NCBI GenBank assembly: GCA_023376005.1 | Contig: CM042150.1 | Location: 76,634,688-76,698,687, forward strand | Length of the DNA: 64,000 nucleotides | Direction of reading: 5' to 3' | DNA from: Doryteuthis pealeii | Taxonomy: Eukaryota; Mollusca; Cephalopoda; Myopsida; Loliginidae | Shown here: positions 30,436-42,965 of the stretch, piece after piece | How the letters are laid out: the number at the start of each line of letters is the position of its first letter | Position numbering within the stretch: the first letter of the stretch is position 1 | Notes under the pieces: generated by a model | Databases searched by the model: none | The model's input: the letters and a program-made list of their open reading frames with translations, nothing else | Told to the model about the DNA's origin: nothing | Position numbers and translations under genes: made by a program

Positions 30436-32870
30436 CTTGTTAATTGCCGACCATCTCACTACAGTGAGTGCTTAATTTTGTTTTGTTTTGTTTTTTTCAT
30501 TTAGTCTTCTTATCAAATTCTCACATGAAATGCGAACCATAGTTTTAGGATTTGTAAGAAATCAGAAAAAATGAGGATAAAGAAAATATGAGGGGAGAAT
30601 TTAAAAAAATCTGAACTGAATAAAAATCATTTTGTCCCCCACCCCAAAATGTACTCATATCTACTTTCTACAAATTACAGTTCTTACTCAGCTTAAAATA
30701 CCCCCCCACCAAGTTAACAGTATTATAAACATGGATACCCATGTCCAACTTGAAATGAAAAGAATAATAAATAATAATAAAAAAATTGTTGATAACTGAG
30801 AAGTATCATTAAGATACCAGAAATTATTGGAACAGTTGAACTTCTTCTTTGTATTCTCGGTGTTGTTAAAATAACATTTCGACCAATTAATTCTTTGGCT
30901 CTCACCAGACCTATTATTGAAAAAGAAAAATTTCCTCTTGGTTGTCAAAGAAAGAGGAGGATTTTCTTTTTGCTCTCACAGTTTTATATACCTGACAAAG
31001 GCTGAGGAATAAATCAGTCAAAATGCTTTGTTAACAATATCAAAAATATGAAGAAGAAATTTGATTACTGAAATAATTTCTGATATTTTTCTTTAAAATA
31101 AAACTTTTAAAAAGAAACTATTATCAGGAAAAGGAAATCAACAAGTTTCCACCTTCCTTCATTCAATCAGTCTCTTACAGTGTTTGTAACATTTTTAGCT
31201 TTATTATTGTTGGTATTGTAATTTTATCTTGAATTAACATAATACAAAAATAATAACTAATCGATAAATTATAATAATTCTAAATAGTCAAAGAATTAAA
31301 ATGCTACTAGATAAATTCAGATATAGGAAATCACAGATGATCTTCAAGATATGACATGGAAATTGCCAAGATCAAATCATAATACAAAGGGTTTTGTAGA
31401 GGGAAATAAGAGTTTTGACATCAGCATATGTGAAGAAAAGTCAAATAAATATAATTATTATAACTTAAATTAGATACTTGTACACAGTAAGGATAGATAT
31501 AATACTATTAAAACAAAATTCCCTTACTAAAGGTAATCATTTATACAAAGAATTTTTCTCATTTCCATATTGTTTTCTTTCTGTTTTTTTTTTCTTTAAA
31601 AAAAGCACCATTATTTCTCTTACATGATTCTTTTCTGTTTTCTTTTTTTACTTGGAACTTTTTTCCAAATTTCAGAGACCAAAAATGCACACAATAAAAA
31701 AAAACCAAACATGTAACTCGAATTGAGTGGCTACAGCTATAGTCTTTTTATTTCCATATTCTAACCATCACAGTTCGAGATGTCAGATGTTGATGTACTA
31801 TACAGTGATAGACAAAGGTGATTCTTCAAGACTTTTTTTTTTTCAATTTTATTTATTCATTAAAAAAAAATTAAAAGTAGTTTCCATCTTTTTTTCTTCT
31901 AGGGCAGTTTTTTTTTTTCATTTTTGTAAACCTCCAGATGATAAAAAAAGAGTAAAAATAACAACAAAAAATTAACAAAAAGAAATGTTTTGCAAATATG
32001 GAAATTAAATGCTTTGTGAGTAACATCAAAGAAAAATTCTTCACAAAGTGAAAAAAAAAAAAAGAACTAAAAAAAAACAACAAAATATATATAAAAAAAT
32101 GCATTTTCTCTGGATATTATTGATTTTTTGTGTGCAGTTGATTATAGTTAGATATAAACTTTCCAGAAAGAAAACATTTTAATGCTATGAATAAGTTCTT
32201 AACTGGAAGCATGAAAAGACTCCTTGTAAAAGTTACTTTTAACCACTCATAAAAAAAAATAATATTGAGTTAAAAGAAAAAGTTTTATTGAAAATTCATT
32301 ATTATCTTTTTAGATATTATTAATTATCATTAACATTATTATTAGGTGCATGTGCAATCATTATTTTTTAGTTGTTTTATATAAGTACAAAGGTATTTAA
32401 AGAGAAAGGTCACAATAAATTTAAGTTAACACAAAAGAACAGAAAATAACTATTGGGATTTTTTTCCTTTTTAGAAAAAGCCTTTTTTCCTAATTCATAT
32501 TCTATTAAATGAAGCAGATTTAAGAAGAAAAATTAGTTTGACTTATTTCTCACTGAATGTTATTTTTAAGATTCTACTTAAAACTTTTTTTTGATGGAAT
32601 GATATTTAAAACAGACTTTGTTCATATGTATTTTTTTGCTGTCTATGGAAGAAAACAGGTAGTAAGAAAAAGTTCAAATTAAATAGATGGAAATTATTCA
32701 TAAACAAACAAATAAAACAAAACTCTTTTTTCAAGAGTACAAACAAATATGTGTAATATATACATATATATATTCATATACATATATATTGTTTATATAA
32801 AAATGATAAAATTTTTTAGAAAAGAACATTTCATAATATTTTGAACTAAACTTTTAATACATATTCATAG

Positions 32871-32886
32871 ATTAATTAATTAATTA

Positions 32887-32966
<80 letters not shown>
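32871..32966. repeat. (TTAA)n-(TA)n microsatellite
   Basis: ATTAATTAATTAATTAATTA changes to (TA)n with two small interruptions. It abuts the SINE head at 32985. Confidence 0.95.
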
Positions 32967-32971
<5 letters not shown>

Positions 32972-32979
32972 ACTAAATG

Positions 32980-33085
32980 TAGCACTAGGCCACAAGTATA
33001 GGGCACATAGTGAGAATCAAACTCACTACTCATTAACAATGGATCTGCAAGACTAGCTTGTTAACCATTACACCATGACAATGTG

Positions 33086-33092
<7 letters not shown>
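32980..33092 (-). repeat. tRNA-derived SINE head, family A, copy 1
   Basis: On the minus strand TCATGGTGTAATGGTTAACA is an A box and GTGAGTTTGATTCTCAC carries a B box, about 45 bp apart. A closely related head is at 54488-54560 on the plus strand. It sits between two (TA)n tracts, so its tail may have been the source of the simple repeat. Confidence 0.75.
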
Positions 33093-33130
<38 letters not shown>

Positions 33131-35071
33131 ACGGAATTCATTCTTGTTTATTATCTACAAAGAAAACCTTGTCCAATTTAATAGATTATAAAGACTTGCA
33201 GTATTTGTTAGGCTATAATTATTTTTTTAAATATCAATGTTCTGTTTCTCTTAATTTTATTCTCTTTTTGAAATCATTTGTATTTTTTTTTCAATACATG
33301 TAAAGATGAATGAGTGGTGGTCTGTTTTCTTTTTCTTTTTTGTTTTCTTTATTTTTTTTTCCAAAAATTTAAAGAAAATAGAAAGAAAACTTTAAAAAAA
33401 CAACAAATTGTAAAGAAACAAATGAAAATTATAAAAATGATAAAGTACAAACAAAAGGAAAAATATTTTTTGTGTATATGCTTTTTTCTTTTTTTTTTTT
33501 CTTCTTTAAATATGAATGTTTACCAATGAACAAAAAAATGTCCTGTTTTGTTCAGGAACGAGAAAAAAATATCTCTTGGGTTAGAAGAGGGTGGGAATTT
33601 TTTTTCTTGCTTGTTGTCCAGAGTCTTATGAGGAAAAAGATGAGATATGCTGTGAGTGCATTTCTTTCTTTTCATTTCTGAGAGGGGCGGGGGGACATAA
33701 TGCAAGAGTTCTTGGTTTTTTTGTTTTTAATACATTGCCCACATTTTTTTTTTGATAGTTTTAAAATTGAACCAAATTTATTTTCCTCTTCAAATACCTT
33801 TTATTTTATTATTATTATTTTTTTTTTAATCGCTGTATTTCTTTCCTTGAAATACTGTAATGCATTTCACTCAATCATGCATTGCAGTTTTGGTGCTGAT
33901 AAAATCTTTATGTGATAATCGGGTATAACAACTATTATTATAGCATACTAAAAAAACTGTTTTCAAGTATGTTTTGTTGTTTATTTGAAATACTTTCTTC
34001 TTTGTTTTCCCTTTTGAAATCGGCTTGTAGAAAAGAATTTCTTAAATTTTCATTTTATATCCATTTTATAGTTGTTACAATTGATTTTTTTTCCAATTAA
34101 AAACAAAATTATCATCACCAAAGTTTCTTTTTTATCATCTTATTTCTTTTTGGGGATCTTCATCGTCATCATCCACCAATACCATATCCATTTAAATTTT
34201 TTTTGATTTATGCATTTTACAGAAAACAAATCGTTTTTTCCTCAATTATGTCAGATAATCTCTTTTAAGTATCAGGAATTTATAGGATCTCCTTATTTCA
34301 TTCACTATCCCATTTTTGAAATATTTCTTGGATTCATGTTGGGCAACTAAGGGTTTATTAATTTTATTTAAATGATATCCAATTGCCACCTTCAATCTTT
34401 CATTTTATTTCTTTTTTTAATATTTTATATATTTATTGTTTTTCTTGAAGTTTATTTTTATTTAAATAAACAAGTTTAGATGCTCCAAGACAAGCACAGA
34501 TTCAGAATTAAGAGGAGTTGACTTTTAGTTGGGATGATAAGTTTAAAAACAAAACATATATTCTTTAGAAAGAACTAAAATATACCCCCTGATATTTGAT
34601 ATTAGTGTTAATCTTTAACAGATTTTAAAAAATTTCTTCTTCAGCAGTTTTTGTTTTCAATTTTAATCTTGCAATTTTCCCCCATAAACATGTCATTATT
34701 TTTGCTTTTATTTTACAAGTTATTCTTACCAAAAGAAACATTTGTAAAATATAGTTTGATCATATGGAAATTTATTTACCCACTGAATTTATTTCATGGT
34801 TTATTTCATCTCTTGAGAAGCAGAGATTATTTTTTTCTTTTGTTTCGAGCATTGTCTTATAATGTCAATGTGTCATTCATTTGAAAGAAGGAGCAACTTA
34901 TTCAGATCAGCTTTCAAATTAGCTTTATCAGAAAAGGTCCTGACACACGAATTAATGTTTACTCTGTTTCTCTTCATCAGACCATTCTCTGATCAGAAGG
35001 TAAATGCAAACCTACTTAGATATAAATCAATTTCTACTTCCATTGTCACCACTTTTCTCCAGTTGTGTATC

Positions 35072-35072
<1 letters not shown>

Positions 35073-35128
<56 letters not shown>

Positions 35129-35215
35129 CATATATATAAGTGTGTATGTATATGTATATATATATATATATATATAAGTGTGTATATATATATATTTATA
35201 CACATATATGTGTAA
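35073..35215. repeat. (TA)n microsatellite cluster
   Basis: A pure run at 35073-35125 is followed by TA/TG mixed repeats to about 35215. The long frames overlapping it are artefacts. Confidence 0.95.
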
Positions 35216-37526
35216 ATGTATCATAAATATGAACATATATATGTGTGCTTGAATATTTTATATAAATAATTCTTATAAGATTTGTTTTTGGAATCTGTTC
35301 AACTCCTCTTAAGCTGTATCATCGTACTCTTGCCATAATTTCATTTTCATATTAAGTTTGATTTCAGTTATTTGAAAATGCTTTTTTTTGTATTCTTTTG
35401 TTAATCCTTTTTCTGATTGAAGAGAAATATTAGTTATTCTTGTCTTGGGCAATAACAAAAGTGTCACTTTGGACTCATTTTTAAATCTTTTTTTTTTCTC
35501 TTTCATTGGGTATATTTTTGGGATTTTTTCTGTAACATTTTTTTTTTAATTCTTAGGAAAAACTGAAATTATGTTAAACTGGATTCATGTATTTTTTTAA
35601 TTTAAAAAAAATTTCTCCGTGGTTAATAATGATAGGAACTTTTTTTACCAAAACAAATCCACTTGAACTTAAAGAAACATTCCCCCAAAACTATTCAATT
35701 CTTTTTAGTGTAAATTCAGTTTTTGGTTATAAAAAGTGTTTACATGTACAAACCATGATACAAGTTTGGTGGTGAAGGTGGTGGTTGTGGTGGTGGTAGG
35801 TGGTGGGTAGTTCATTTTATTTTTTTTTAATCATTTAACCATAATTTTCGATTATTTTTTCTTTATTCATTTTTTTTTTAATTTTAGAGTCTTTCAGTGG
35901 AGGGTAGACTGGGGTAATAACTTATTACCACAGGTAAGGGGTTCTGCTCAATTCATGTTAATATTAGATTTTCAGGTAATTTTTAAAAATCATTTTTTTA
36001 TCCAGTTCTTTCAAATATCTCATCATTGTATATCAGGGCTTTTTGGAAAAACTGGTATTTCATAATAAAATTCAGTTTTAAGTGGTAAGCAACACTGTAT
36101 GACCCACATTTTAAGAGCTTTTACCGTATCTTAACACATTTTTAGTGGGTGTTGTGTGTTACACATACACCCGTTTTAATTTTGCACGTATCTATCCATG
36201 TTACATATATATTTCTTTTTAGGTATATATATATATACACATATACACATATATATACTGCTCTGCTTACAAACCATCATGTTTGCGTTAGAGTATAAGT
36301 TGGTTAAACATAAACCAGATACATTAAAGCTGCTTATATACTTGTATGTATATTGATATATACACATATATATATGTATATTTATATACATATATGTATG
36401 CATGTATATAAATATAAGTAAATATGTTTATATAAAGTGTAGATTAATGAAAAACCTAAGGTTAATATATTTGTTAAATAACTGAGGTATGTATGTTTAT
36501 ATAAGCATACTCAGGTAATTAGATGAAAAAATGTAGCAATATATAAACATATTTTTCTACAGAATTTCATATTTTACAGATATTTCGAAAAGTTGAAACT
36601 GCAATTACTGCCTGCTTACAAATATTTCATAAGTTCAACAAAGAATGGAATTGCATTTTATTTTCGTGTTCTTGTTGTTTAAGTGATCAGATTTGGTTCT
36701 ATGTATAATAGAGCACCAAACTTGCTTCTCAGAAAGCAACAAGGTCGAAATCGTCTCCTGTTTGTTAGAGACTTGTAAAAATAAATTTACCAAATGCAAA
36801 ACAAACAAAAAAAAACAACAAAAAACAAACAGTGATCAGTTTTATAAAGGAGTGAAATTATATCTGCTTTTAGATTTAACTACAACAAATGTAGACAATC
36901 TATTTCCTCCTTGCTTGAGAAGTACCCCTCTTCTTGGGTCATTTTTGAAAATAACTGATCACTGTGCCTTTATTTAGCTCACATGGTCGCAGTGAGTATA
37001 CTGGTCAATCATGGTTGGCTAAGTTTTATCCTTAGCAAATGCAAATTTGTCGAAAAATAGAACTTATGATATTGGATTCTTTATTTATTGTATATGAATT
37101 TGTCATTGTCATTGTGACATTTCCAAACATATTTGTTGACAGCTGAATGTTTTAAAATTGCAGTGTTCTTTTGTAATTTCTCAAATCATTTTAATAATTT
37201 TACTAGTTAGAATAATTAATTAGAATAATTATAATTACTAATGATTATTTTTAAAATTAAGAACTGGTTTATCTAGATAATAATTATTTAAAACATTTAA
37301 ATAGATATTTTATTTTAATCTAAAAGTAATTTGGGGAGAAAAGGCTATCTTAATTTTCTAAATATTTAGTATTTAGATGTTAAAAAAAGATTTTAAAAAA
37401 CACTTAGTTTAAAGACAAATTTTCCAACAATTAAAAAAAAAAAAGTAAAATGTTTTTAAGCAACTTTTGTTCTGATGTCGTTATACATGTTGTTGTTTCA
37501 TCAAGCTGTTGCTCATATATAAGTTC

Positions 37527-37771
37527 CTATATACTGCAACTACTACTGCTACTGCAGCTATGATGACGACTGTCGACTGATGCCTGTTTCGCATTATATC
37601 CCGAAGCATGGGTAGGCGGCTGCATGGATAAAAGTGCAGGTTTCTCTTGTGTAGGTGACCTCTCATGACTACCACTGGCACTATGTGCCTGTGGGTCATG
37701 CTCGTGTTGTCATCTATCATGTGTTGGTGTTCCTATCAATACTTGTTGTTGATGTTCATTAGGAGACCTTC
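37527..37771 (-). CDS. Candidate terminal exon with an in-frame TGA, minus strand
   Basis: Downstream of a long C/T-rich tract (37800-37860 read on minus) the first AG is GCCAACAG at 37772-37776. From 37771 one frame reads GRSPNEHQQQVLIGTPTHDR, TGA, QHEHDPQAHSASGSHERSPT, QEKPALLSMQPPTHASG and SVDSRHHSCSSSSSCSI before a stop at 37527-37529. The polar, Ser/His/Pro-rich composition and raised CpG look like a protein C-terminus. The other frame (37481-37720) contains a hydrophobic STVVIIAAVAVVVAV segment and is an alternative. The TGA may mark a pseudogene, a true stop or an unusual event. Family unknown. Confidence 0.25.
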
Positions 37772-37826
37772 CTGTTGGCAGCAACATCATCCCAAGATGG
37801 TGACGTGGACAGGGAAAGGGAAAAAA

Positions 37827-37860
37827 AACAGAGAGAGAGAGAGAGAAAAAGAAAGAAAAA
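37827..37860. repeat. (GA)n/(GAAA) tract
   Basis: A short purine tract that forms the pyrimidine-rich stretch before the candidate acceptor on the minus strand. The sequence from 37861 to 38520 has no recognised feature. Confidence 0.9.
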
Positions 37861-38524
37861 AGTAAAATTAGATCAAGTCAATAGAATAAAATTGAAAAGA
37901 ATGCATTACTAATTATATGCAAATTTATGCAGATATTAAAGAAATAAACAAAAGCAGCATATACATGAATCAAAGTTTTAATTTTAAAACATTCATATAG
38001 GAAAAGTGCTTACTTATATAGTAAATATCTGACATGCACAAGCATATTTAATGATGACCTGCTTGAATAATCAAACAGGGTTGTGTTAGATTAAAGAATT
38101 TGGGGTGGGAGAGGTCAACTGCAATGTTTCTCTCATGTAAGAAGAACTGAATAAATAAGTTTAAAACTGGAAAATATTGCTATTGTAAAAGAAGTTCAAA
38201 AGTTAGGGTTGCATATATACAAAAATAAAGCCAAAAGCTTGAGATGTGGGAAACAATATAATAAAGTTTTTTTCTGGATGCATGCCTTACCCTATTCAGA
38301 ACAGGATGATCAAAAGTAAGTCATATCTATAGTCCAAAGTAATGTGTTTCACATCATTACAGAGAAATATCCACAGGAATCTGATAAAAAGTTGAACTAA
38401 ATTTAAGTTAAATTAACTACCAATTCTAAAAATTCACTGCATATTATATGCAAGATCTTTTTTTCCAGAATTTCATTGTCCAATTTCACGTTGTTAAACA
38501 AAGTACAGCTGGTTTAAATTCAGA

Positions 38525-38745
38525 GTTTATGTTCTCCTACACTGGTTGCTTTACCAAGGCTAAAGAACCCAGTCTTCTCTATTATTTACCCATTATTTAC
38601 CCATAGCTGGGGTGAGAATCAATGGATTCATGTCTTCCCCAAAGCCATGAGTGTGAAGTGAAATGCAAAAAACCTCATTCAAGAACTGAACTCAGGTCAG
38701 CAATTACATTTCCAAAGATGATAACCATTACACCAAGCAAACCTC
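38525..38745 (-). repeat. tRNA-derived SINE, family C, copy with decayed head
   Basis: The minus strand has GGTGTAATGGTTATCATCTT (A box near 38732), AGTTCTTGAATGAGGTT in place of the B box, CATGAATCCATTGATTC and CAGCTATGGGTAAATAATG. It aligns with 50930-51100. Confidence 0.7.
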
Positions 38746-38802
38746 ATAACAAAATGTAACTTGATAGACAAAATGGTTGATGAATCTGCTCATATAAATA
38801 TA

Positions 38803-39166
38803 AATTATTATCATCAGGTCATGCCAACAGCATGGATTTGCATGATTCTCTCCATCCACCTGTCCCTATCAGTCATTGACTCTGGCAGGTCCTTTGCATG
38901 GCATCCTGAATCTGCACAGAGCTGGTTGATATTGGGTTTTGCTGGCTGGCCTACACTATTTATCCATGTGCAAGCGTCCACAGGAGAACATCACTAATGA
39001 GTTTATCCTTGCTTCTCCAGAAGTGTTCAGCATGTCTTACTTGAATGATTTGTGTGATAGCAAATAAGTGGCCATACAGCTGCTTTTTTGTGGGGTGCTG
39101 TTCCCAAGATTTGTTCAGGATAGTGCATAACATCCTTGTATTGTTTCTGTATAGATTTTCATTAGA

Positions 39167-39170
<4 letters not shown>
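38803..39170 (-). pseudogene. LINE-T 3' fragment, copy 3
   Basis: The frame reads ENLYRNNTRMLCTILNKSWE, KQLYGHLFAITQIIQVRHAE, HFWRSKDKLISDVLLWTLAH G, then after a stop SQQNPISTSSVQIQ. It is the best-preserved C-terminal stretch of this LINE in the window and serves as the reference for the inverted copy at 13212-13825. A TGATGATAATA word marks the 3' end near 38803. The 5' side is cut off by the (TA)n at 39171. Confidence 0.8.

Positions 39171-39200
<30 letters not shown>
39171..39200. repeat. (TA)n microsatellite
   Basis: Pure dinucleotide run between LINE-T and a SINE. Confidence 0.95.
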
Positions 39201-39202
<2 letters not shown>

Positions 39203-39205
<3 letters not shown>

Positions 39206-39455
39206 TAGTTTAGTTAAGTCAGTAAAGTATCTAGAAATGAACCACAAGGCTCCAAGTTTGATACTGGCTCTCACTAAGAGCGCATAAGTATCACAGCTTG
39301 GTTGGAACTTGGTAGTAAATTGGGGAGCTGACAGTAGGTGTGATACTACACCTCAGATGCCAAAACAATCTCGCTGATCTCATACTAGTGAAAAGAGGTT
39401 AGACTATCTTGCTGTCTGACTGATACCAACAATAGGCTACTCTGATGACTTTACT
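39203..39455 (+). repeat. tRNA-derived SINE, family H, copy 2
   Basis: TTTAGTTAAGTCAGTAAAGT (A-box-like, 39208) and CCAAGTTTGATACTGGC (B-box-like, 39251) are followed by GTGATACTACACCTCAGATG, ACTAGTGAAAAGAGG and CTGTCTGACTGATACCAAC. Similar order at 59955-60150. A (TA)n tract follows at 39459-39515. Confidence 0.7.
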
Positions 39456-39456
39456 T

Positions 39457-39458
<2 letters not shown>

Positions 39459-39515
<57 letters not shown>
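39459..39515. repeat. (TA)n microsatellite
   Basis: Pure run at the 3' side of the SINE. From 39516 to 40860 the sequence is AT-rich without a supported feature. Confidence 0.95.
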
Positions 39516-39517
<2 letters not shown>

Positions 39518-40864
39518 GAATTTTACACTTTCTAATAAATCCTTTTAACCTAATGGACATTTGTAGAAGACAGATAATAAGAGCAATCATCTGAACATTA
39601 AATTAAAGAAATTAATGGTTATTAAATACATTTCTCTTTAGTAAGAATTTCTTAGGACAATTGTTATCCAGTTTAATTCTTCATAGGTGTCATTTCAGTT
39701 ATGAATGATATAATGATATAATTTTACTATGTCATTCTTAGAATTCAGTTAACAGATTTTTATTGTAATGCCAATATGCTTGTGTACACAGATCTCAATA
39801 TCAACTTTTTGTCTAGTAATTCTTTCATCTTACTTTTGTTGTTACTTTTTAACAAAAAATCTCAGACTGTCATTTTCTGATTGTACTGTTTACTAATGAT
39901 TGTCTGAGAGTTTCAATTAAAAAAATACAAAAAAAAACACAGTCTGAATAAAATGAAAATAACACTAGTCAAGAAGTTGATAACTGAAACTAACTTTAGA
40001 TAATAACAGAATTAATTTTACACATATTTTTCATATACACAATTTATACACATGTAAATAAACATTCATTTTGACCAGTATTTTCTTTTACCTTAACTTT
40101 TAGTTTTTTTTTCTAAAGAAAATCTTTCAGAAGGTTAACCTATGATAATAAGGAGATAGCACAGATTAGATATAATAAGAGATAATCTTATCCTTTATTA
40201 TTTCTCATCTGTATTCTGTTTCCTCATTATTGTAGATTAACTGAATTTTGATTAAAAAAATTGAATCAAAATTAAAATGAAAGAAAATACTTGTCCAAAT
40301 TAATGGCTAAGAATGCTTCATCTAAAAATGAAAAATGAAAAAAAAATGTAAATAAATTATTTAAAATTATTTCAGTATCTTAAAAATATGCCCATATTCT
40401 CTGTTCAGCTTTTTGTGTTTTGTGGGAAAAGATTTTTAAGAGAAAAAAATTTTCAGGGAGTTGAGTGTTGAAGCAGAATTTAAATGTTTTAAATATTAAT
40501 TAAAAATCAGATTCTTAAGCACAACACGAATGCACACTGTAAATTAACAAAATATTAACCAGAAAGAAATGCTTAGTATCTAAAATGAATATTATATAAA
40601 TATATAATACTTCTGCTCTGTAATGCTGGCCGACAATAATTTTGCTACTGGTGTAAAAGTTTTAAACAAAATTGAGTAAACTTATTCTGAATTTAATCAC
40701 AGAATTGTTCTGGCATATCAAGATTTGGTAGAGTGTCTAGCATATGCCACTTCCTTCCATCAGTTTATATCAAAGCCTCATGAAAAACCTCATAAGATTA
40801 ATGGCATAAAATGGTCATGGATTCCAGTAGTGAAAAGTAAAATTAGGCACAGAGGAAAATGACA

Positions 40865-41240
40865 CAAAATTGAAAGCAAACAGTTTCCTTGAACCTGTGA
40901 TCAAAGAAATGATATCTAATAACAAGTTCAGAGGTAAACTGAATCCAATTGAGCTGGCAGCATGAGATTCATTCGTGTTAGTGGTACAGAACATTTTGGG
41001 GGCTCATAAACCTGAAAGCTTTGCTGATTTAATAAACAAAATGCTAACAGCATTTAAAAGAATGGGACACCAGATGTGTTTTAAAATGCATTACTTGCAT
41101 TCTTGTCTTAATTCTTTCTCTACTGGATCTTGATTATAAACATTGTGATAAGCTCTGCCAGAATATATCTCAAATGGAAACAAAGAATCAAGGCCAGTGA
41201 ATATATCTGTTCAAGAGACTATTTACATTGAAGTAAAATA
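40865..41240 (+). pseudogene. Dispersed transposon-associated protein remnant
   Basis: In one frame the words EMISNNKFRGKLNPIELAA, DSFVLVVQNILGAHKPESFA, DLINKMLTAFKRMGHQMCFK and MHYLHSCLNSFSTGS appear, then NISQMETKNQGQ. This resembles a protein I remember as very widely copied in arthropod and mollusc genomes and usually labelled uncharacterised, with NPIELxAWxSFxxVVxxFLG and MSxKxHxLxSHL motifs. Its function is not known to me; its dispersal suggests a mobile or viral origin. Stops and missing residues show it is dead. Confidence 0.5.
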
Positions 41241-41384
41241 GTCTTAAAGGAATGCCTTGATGTCTCTAGCTTCTTTGGAGTCCTCAGAGATTTCTGTCAG
41301 AAAGCAAACATTTTTGTTTCAAATGTTTCTACCTTTGCATAAAATAAATTGAATGGTTCCTTTAAGATATTCATTTACCAGTAT

Positions 41385-41600
41385 ATATATCATAGGGAAA
41401 TGGTGGTTATTTGGTAGTGTCCATCACCATTCCAAGTAACATACAACAGGTTGCACTGGATTATATGGTAGCAGTAATCACCCATGATCTGATATATTAT
41501 TGAATACGCAAGATGGATTGCCTTTAGGTTTAGAGATGCTATCTTGTGGTTAATAAGAGAGAAGCAGATTCATGCCTTTTCAACTGTGTATTAGTTTGAA
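41385..41600. repeat. Dispersed repeat E, copy 1
   Basis: CCATCACCATTCCAAGTAAC and ACAGGTTGCACTGGATTATA align with 63865-63915. The minus-strand frame at 41591-41785 has no recognised motif. From 41786 to 42468 I see no other feature. Confidence 0.4.
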
Positions 41601-42476
41601 GTAAACAAAAACTGTTCCATCCAGCTCACCACAGAGTTTGGCTCGCCAATTTTATTCTCTTTTATTAAACACTGATATACTTGGATTTGTATCCTCATCT
41701 TGATTGTAATTATCATCATGCTTTGGTTATTGTACTCTCTAGCCATCTTCAGATGTCTGCTGTTGTTGGTAATCTTTTTGAACAATTATCTATTTTTTCA
41801 TATTGTTAAATACCAGGCCACAACAGAGTCAAACACTCTTTAACCTAAATGATTATATAATTGAAGACTTTTAAAATCCCCATAAAATATTATTTTCCTT
41901 CTGTTTTTTTTTCAGTAGTTTATTTTCACCTTTCTTTCTTGTTTTTAATTTGCTTCTTTGTTCTTGTGGACTTTTTTATCTTGAATAATTCATACCCAAC
42001 AAATTATCTCTGACCATTTGAAAAAAAATACCAGCTACAGAATAATTGTAAAAAAAAAAGAAGAAAACAGAATTAAGTTAATCAAAAAATACCTACTTCA
42101 TTTTTTAAATTCTTGTTGCCATAGAAATGCTAATAATCTAATTGGTGTCAGTTGGTGAAAGAGAGTTAGGCAAGTGAATAAAATTTAGTGAATAAACCAG
42201 TAAGCTACGTTTAAGATGAAAAAAGGAAGAAGGTCATAAATTTGAAACTCTGTACATTTTTTTAGCACAAGCTCAAAATCAAAAGAGGTAGAAATCTGCC
42301 TAAATCAAACTGACAGATTTGAAATTATAATGGCCTTGCTAAAAGTGACTTTATGTATTATAAAAATGAATAAGAATAAAGAGTAGACAATATTTTTAAA
42401 TATTAGTCCACTTATAAAAAACATATATTGCTGAAATTTATTACCTTCCTCCATTCCCTGTCAGTAGGGATTGGAA

Positions 42477-42745
42477 CAGGGTTTTCCATCTCAGGGTGCA
42501 AGATAACACTCCCGTGGGTGTGAGATATTTATGTTTTGTAGAGTTATACAACTTTTAGTTTGTTTGTAATAAGTTTTTCCCATATGTTTCATGCTTGTTT
42601 ATAGATTATCAAAAATTATTTATACAAATTTGTTTCAGTCACCTTCACCTTTATTCTAACATAAATTATTAATTTAAGGGATGCATGAACATATTAAAAG
42701 TTTTTTTGGGGGGTTGCAGGGCAGAAAAAAGGTTGGGAACCACTG
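42477..42745. mobile_element. hAT-type MITE with 8-bp target duplication
   Basis: The left end CAGGGTTTTCCATCTCAGGG and right end AGGTTGGGAACCACTG resemble the CAGTGGTTCTCAACCT termini of many hAT non-autonomous elements, also in the GTGTGAG and GGGGGGTTGCAGG subterminal words. The flanks GATTGGAA (42469-42476) and GATTAGAA (42746-42753) match at 7 of 8 bases, as expected for a hAT target duplication. The element is 269 bp with no transposase. It sits at the edge of a SINE. Confidence 0.65.
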
Positions 42746-42965
42746 GATTAGAATATGCTGACTGTATCTCCTGTAGAAGAGTTCAAATCTGGGATGAGGC
42801 TGTTTGCATTTCCCACACTGCTTATACCCTAACTATCAATAAAATAGCAGGGAAAACTGGTATGGCAACCAGGAAACCTTTCAATTCAAACATGTTAAAC
42901 TCCACTTCAAAATTGACGCTGTGTTGCATCCTGCTCATGCAGAGGGGTTAGGTAAATACATCATG
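42746..42965 (+). repeat. tRNA-derived SINE, family C, copy cut by the MITE
   Basis: A B-box-like AGAGTTCAAATCTGGG lies at 42778. It is followed by GATGAGGCTGTTTGCATTTC, TTCAAACATGTTAAACTCCA, AATTGACGCTGTGTTGCATC and GAGGGGTTAGGTAAATA, matching 50930-51205. The middle differs. A-box sequence is unclear and may lie left of the MITE. Confidence 0.65.

Larger units (their letters stand above)
30480..37480. other. Repeat-poor block dense in short T and A runs
   Basis: Over about 7 kb, runs of six to eleven T or A recur on both strands. Few SINE or LINE copies occur: one SINE head at 32985-33090 plus (TA)n tracts at 32891-32966, 33089-33122, 35073-35125 and 36220-36420. Many short frames (for example 33314-33529, 35587-35775) are low-complexity and not genes. 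It could be a long untranslated region or intron tied to the candidate exon at 37527-37771, but that is speculation. A GGT-rich stretch lies at 35765-35812. Confidence 0.45.
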
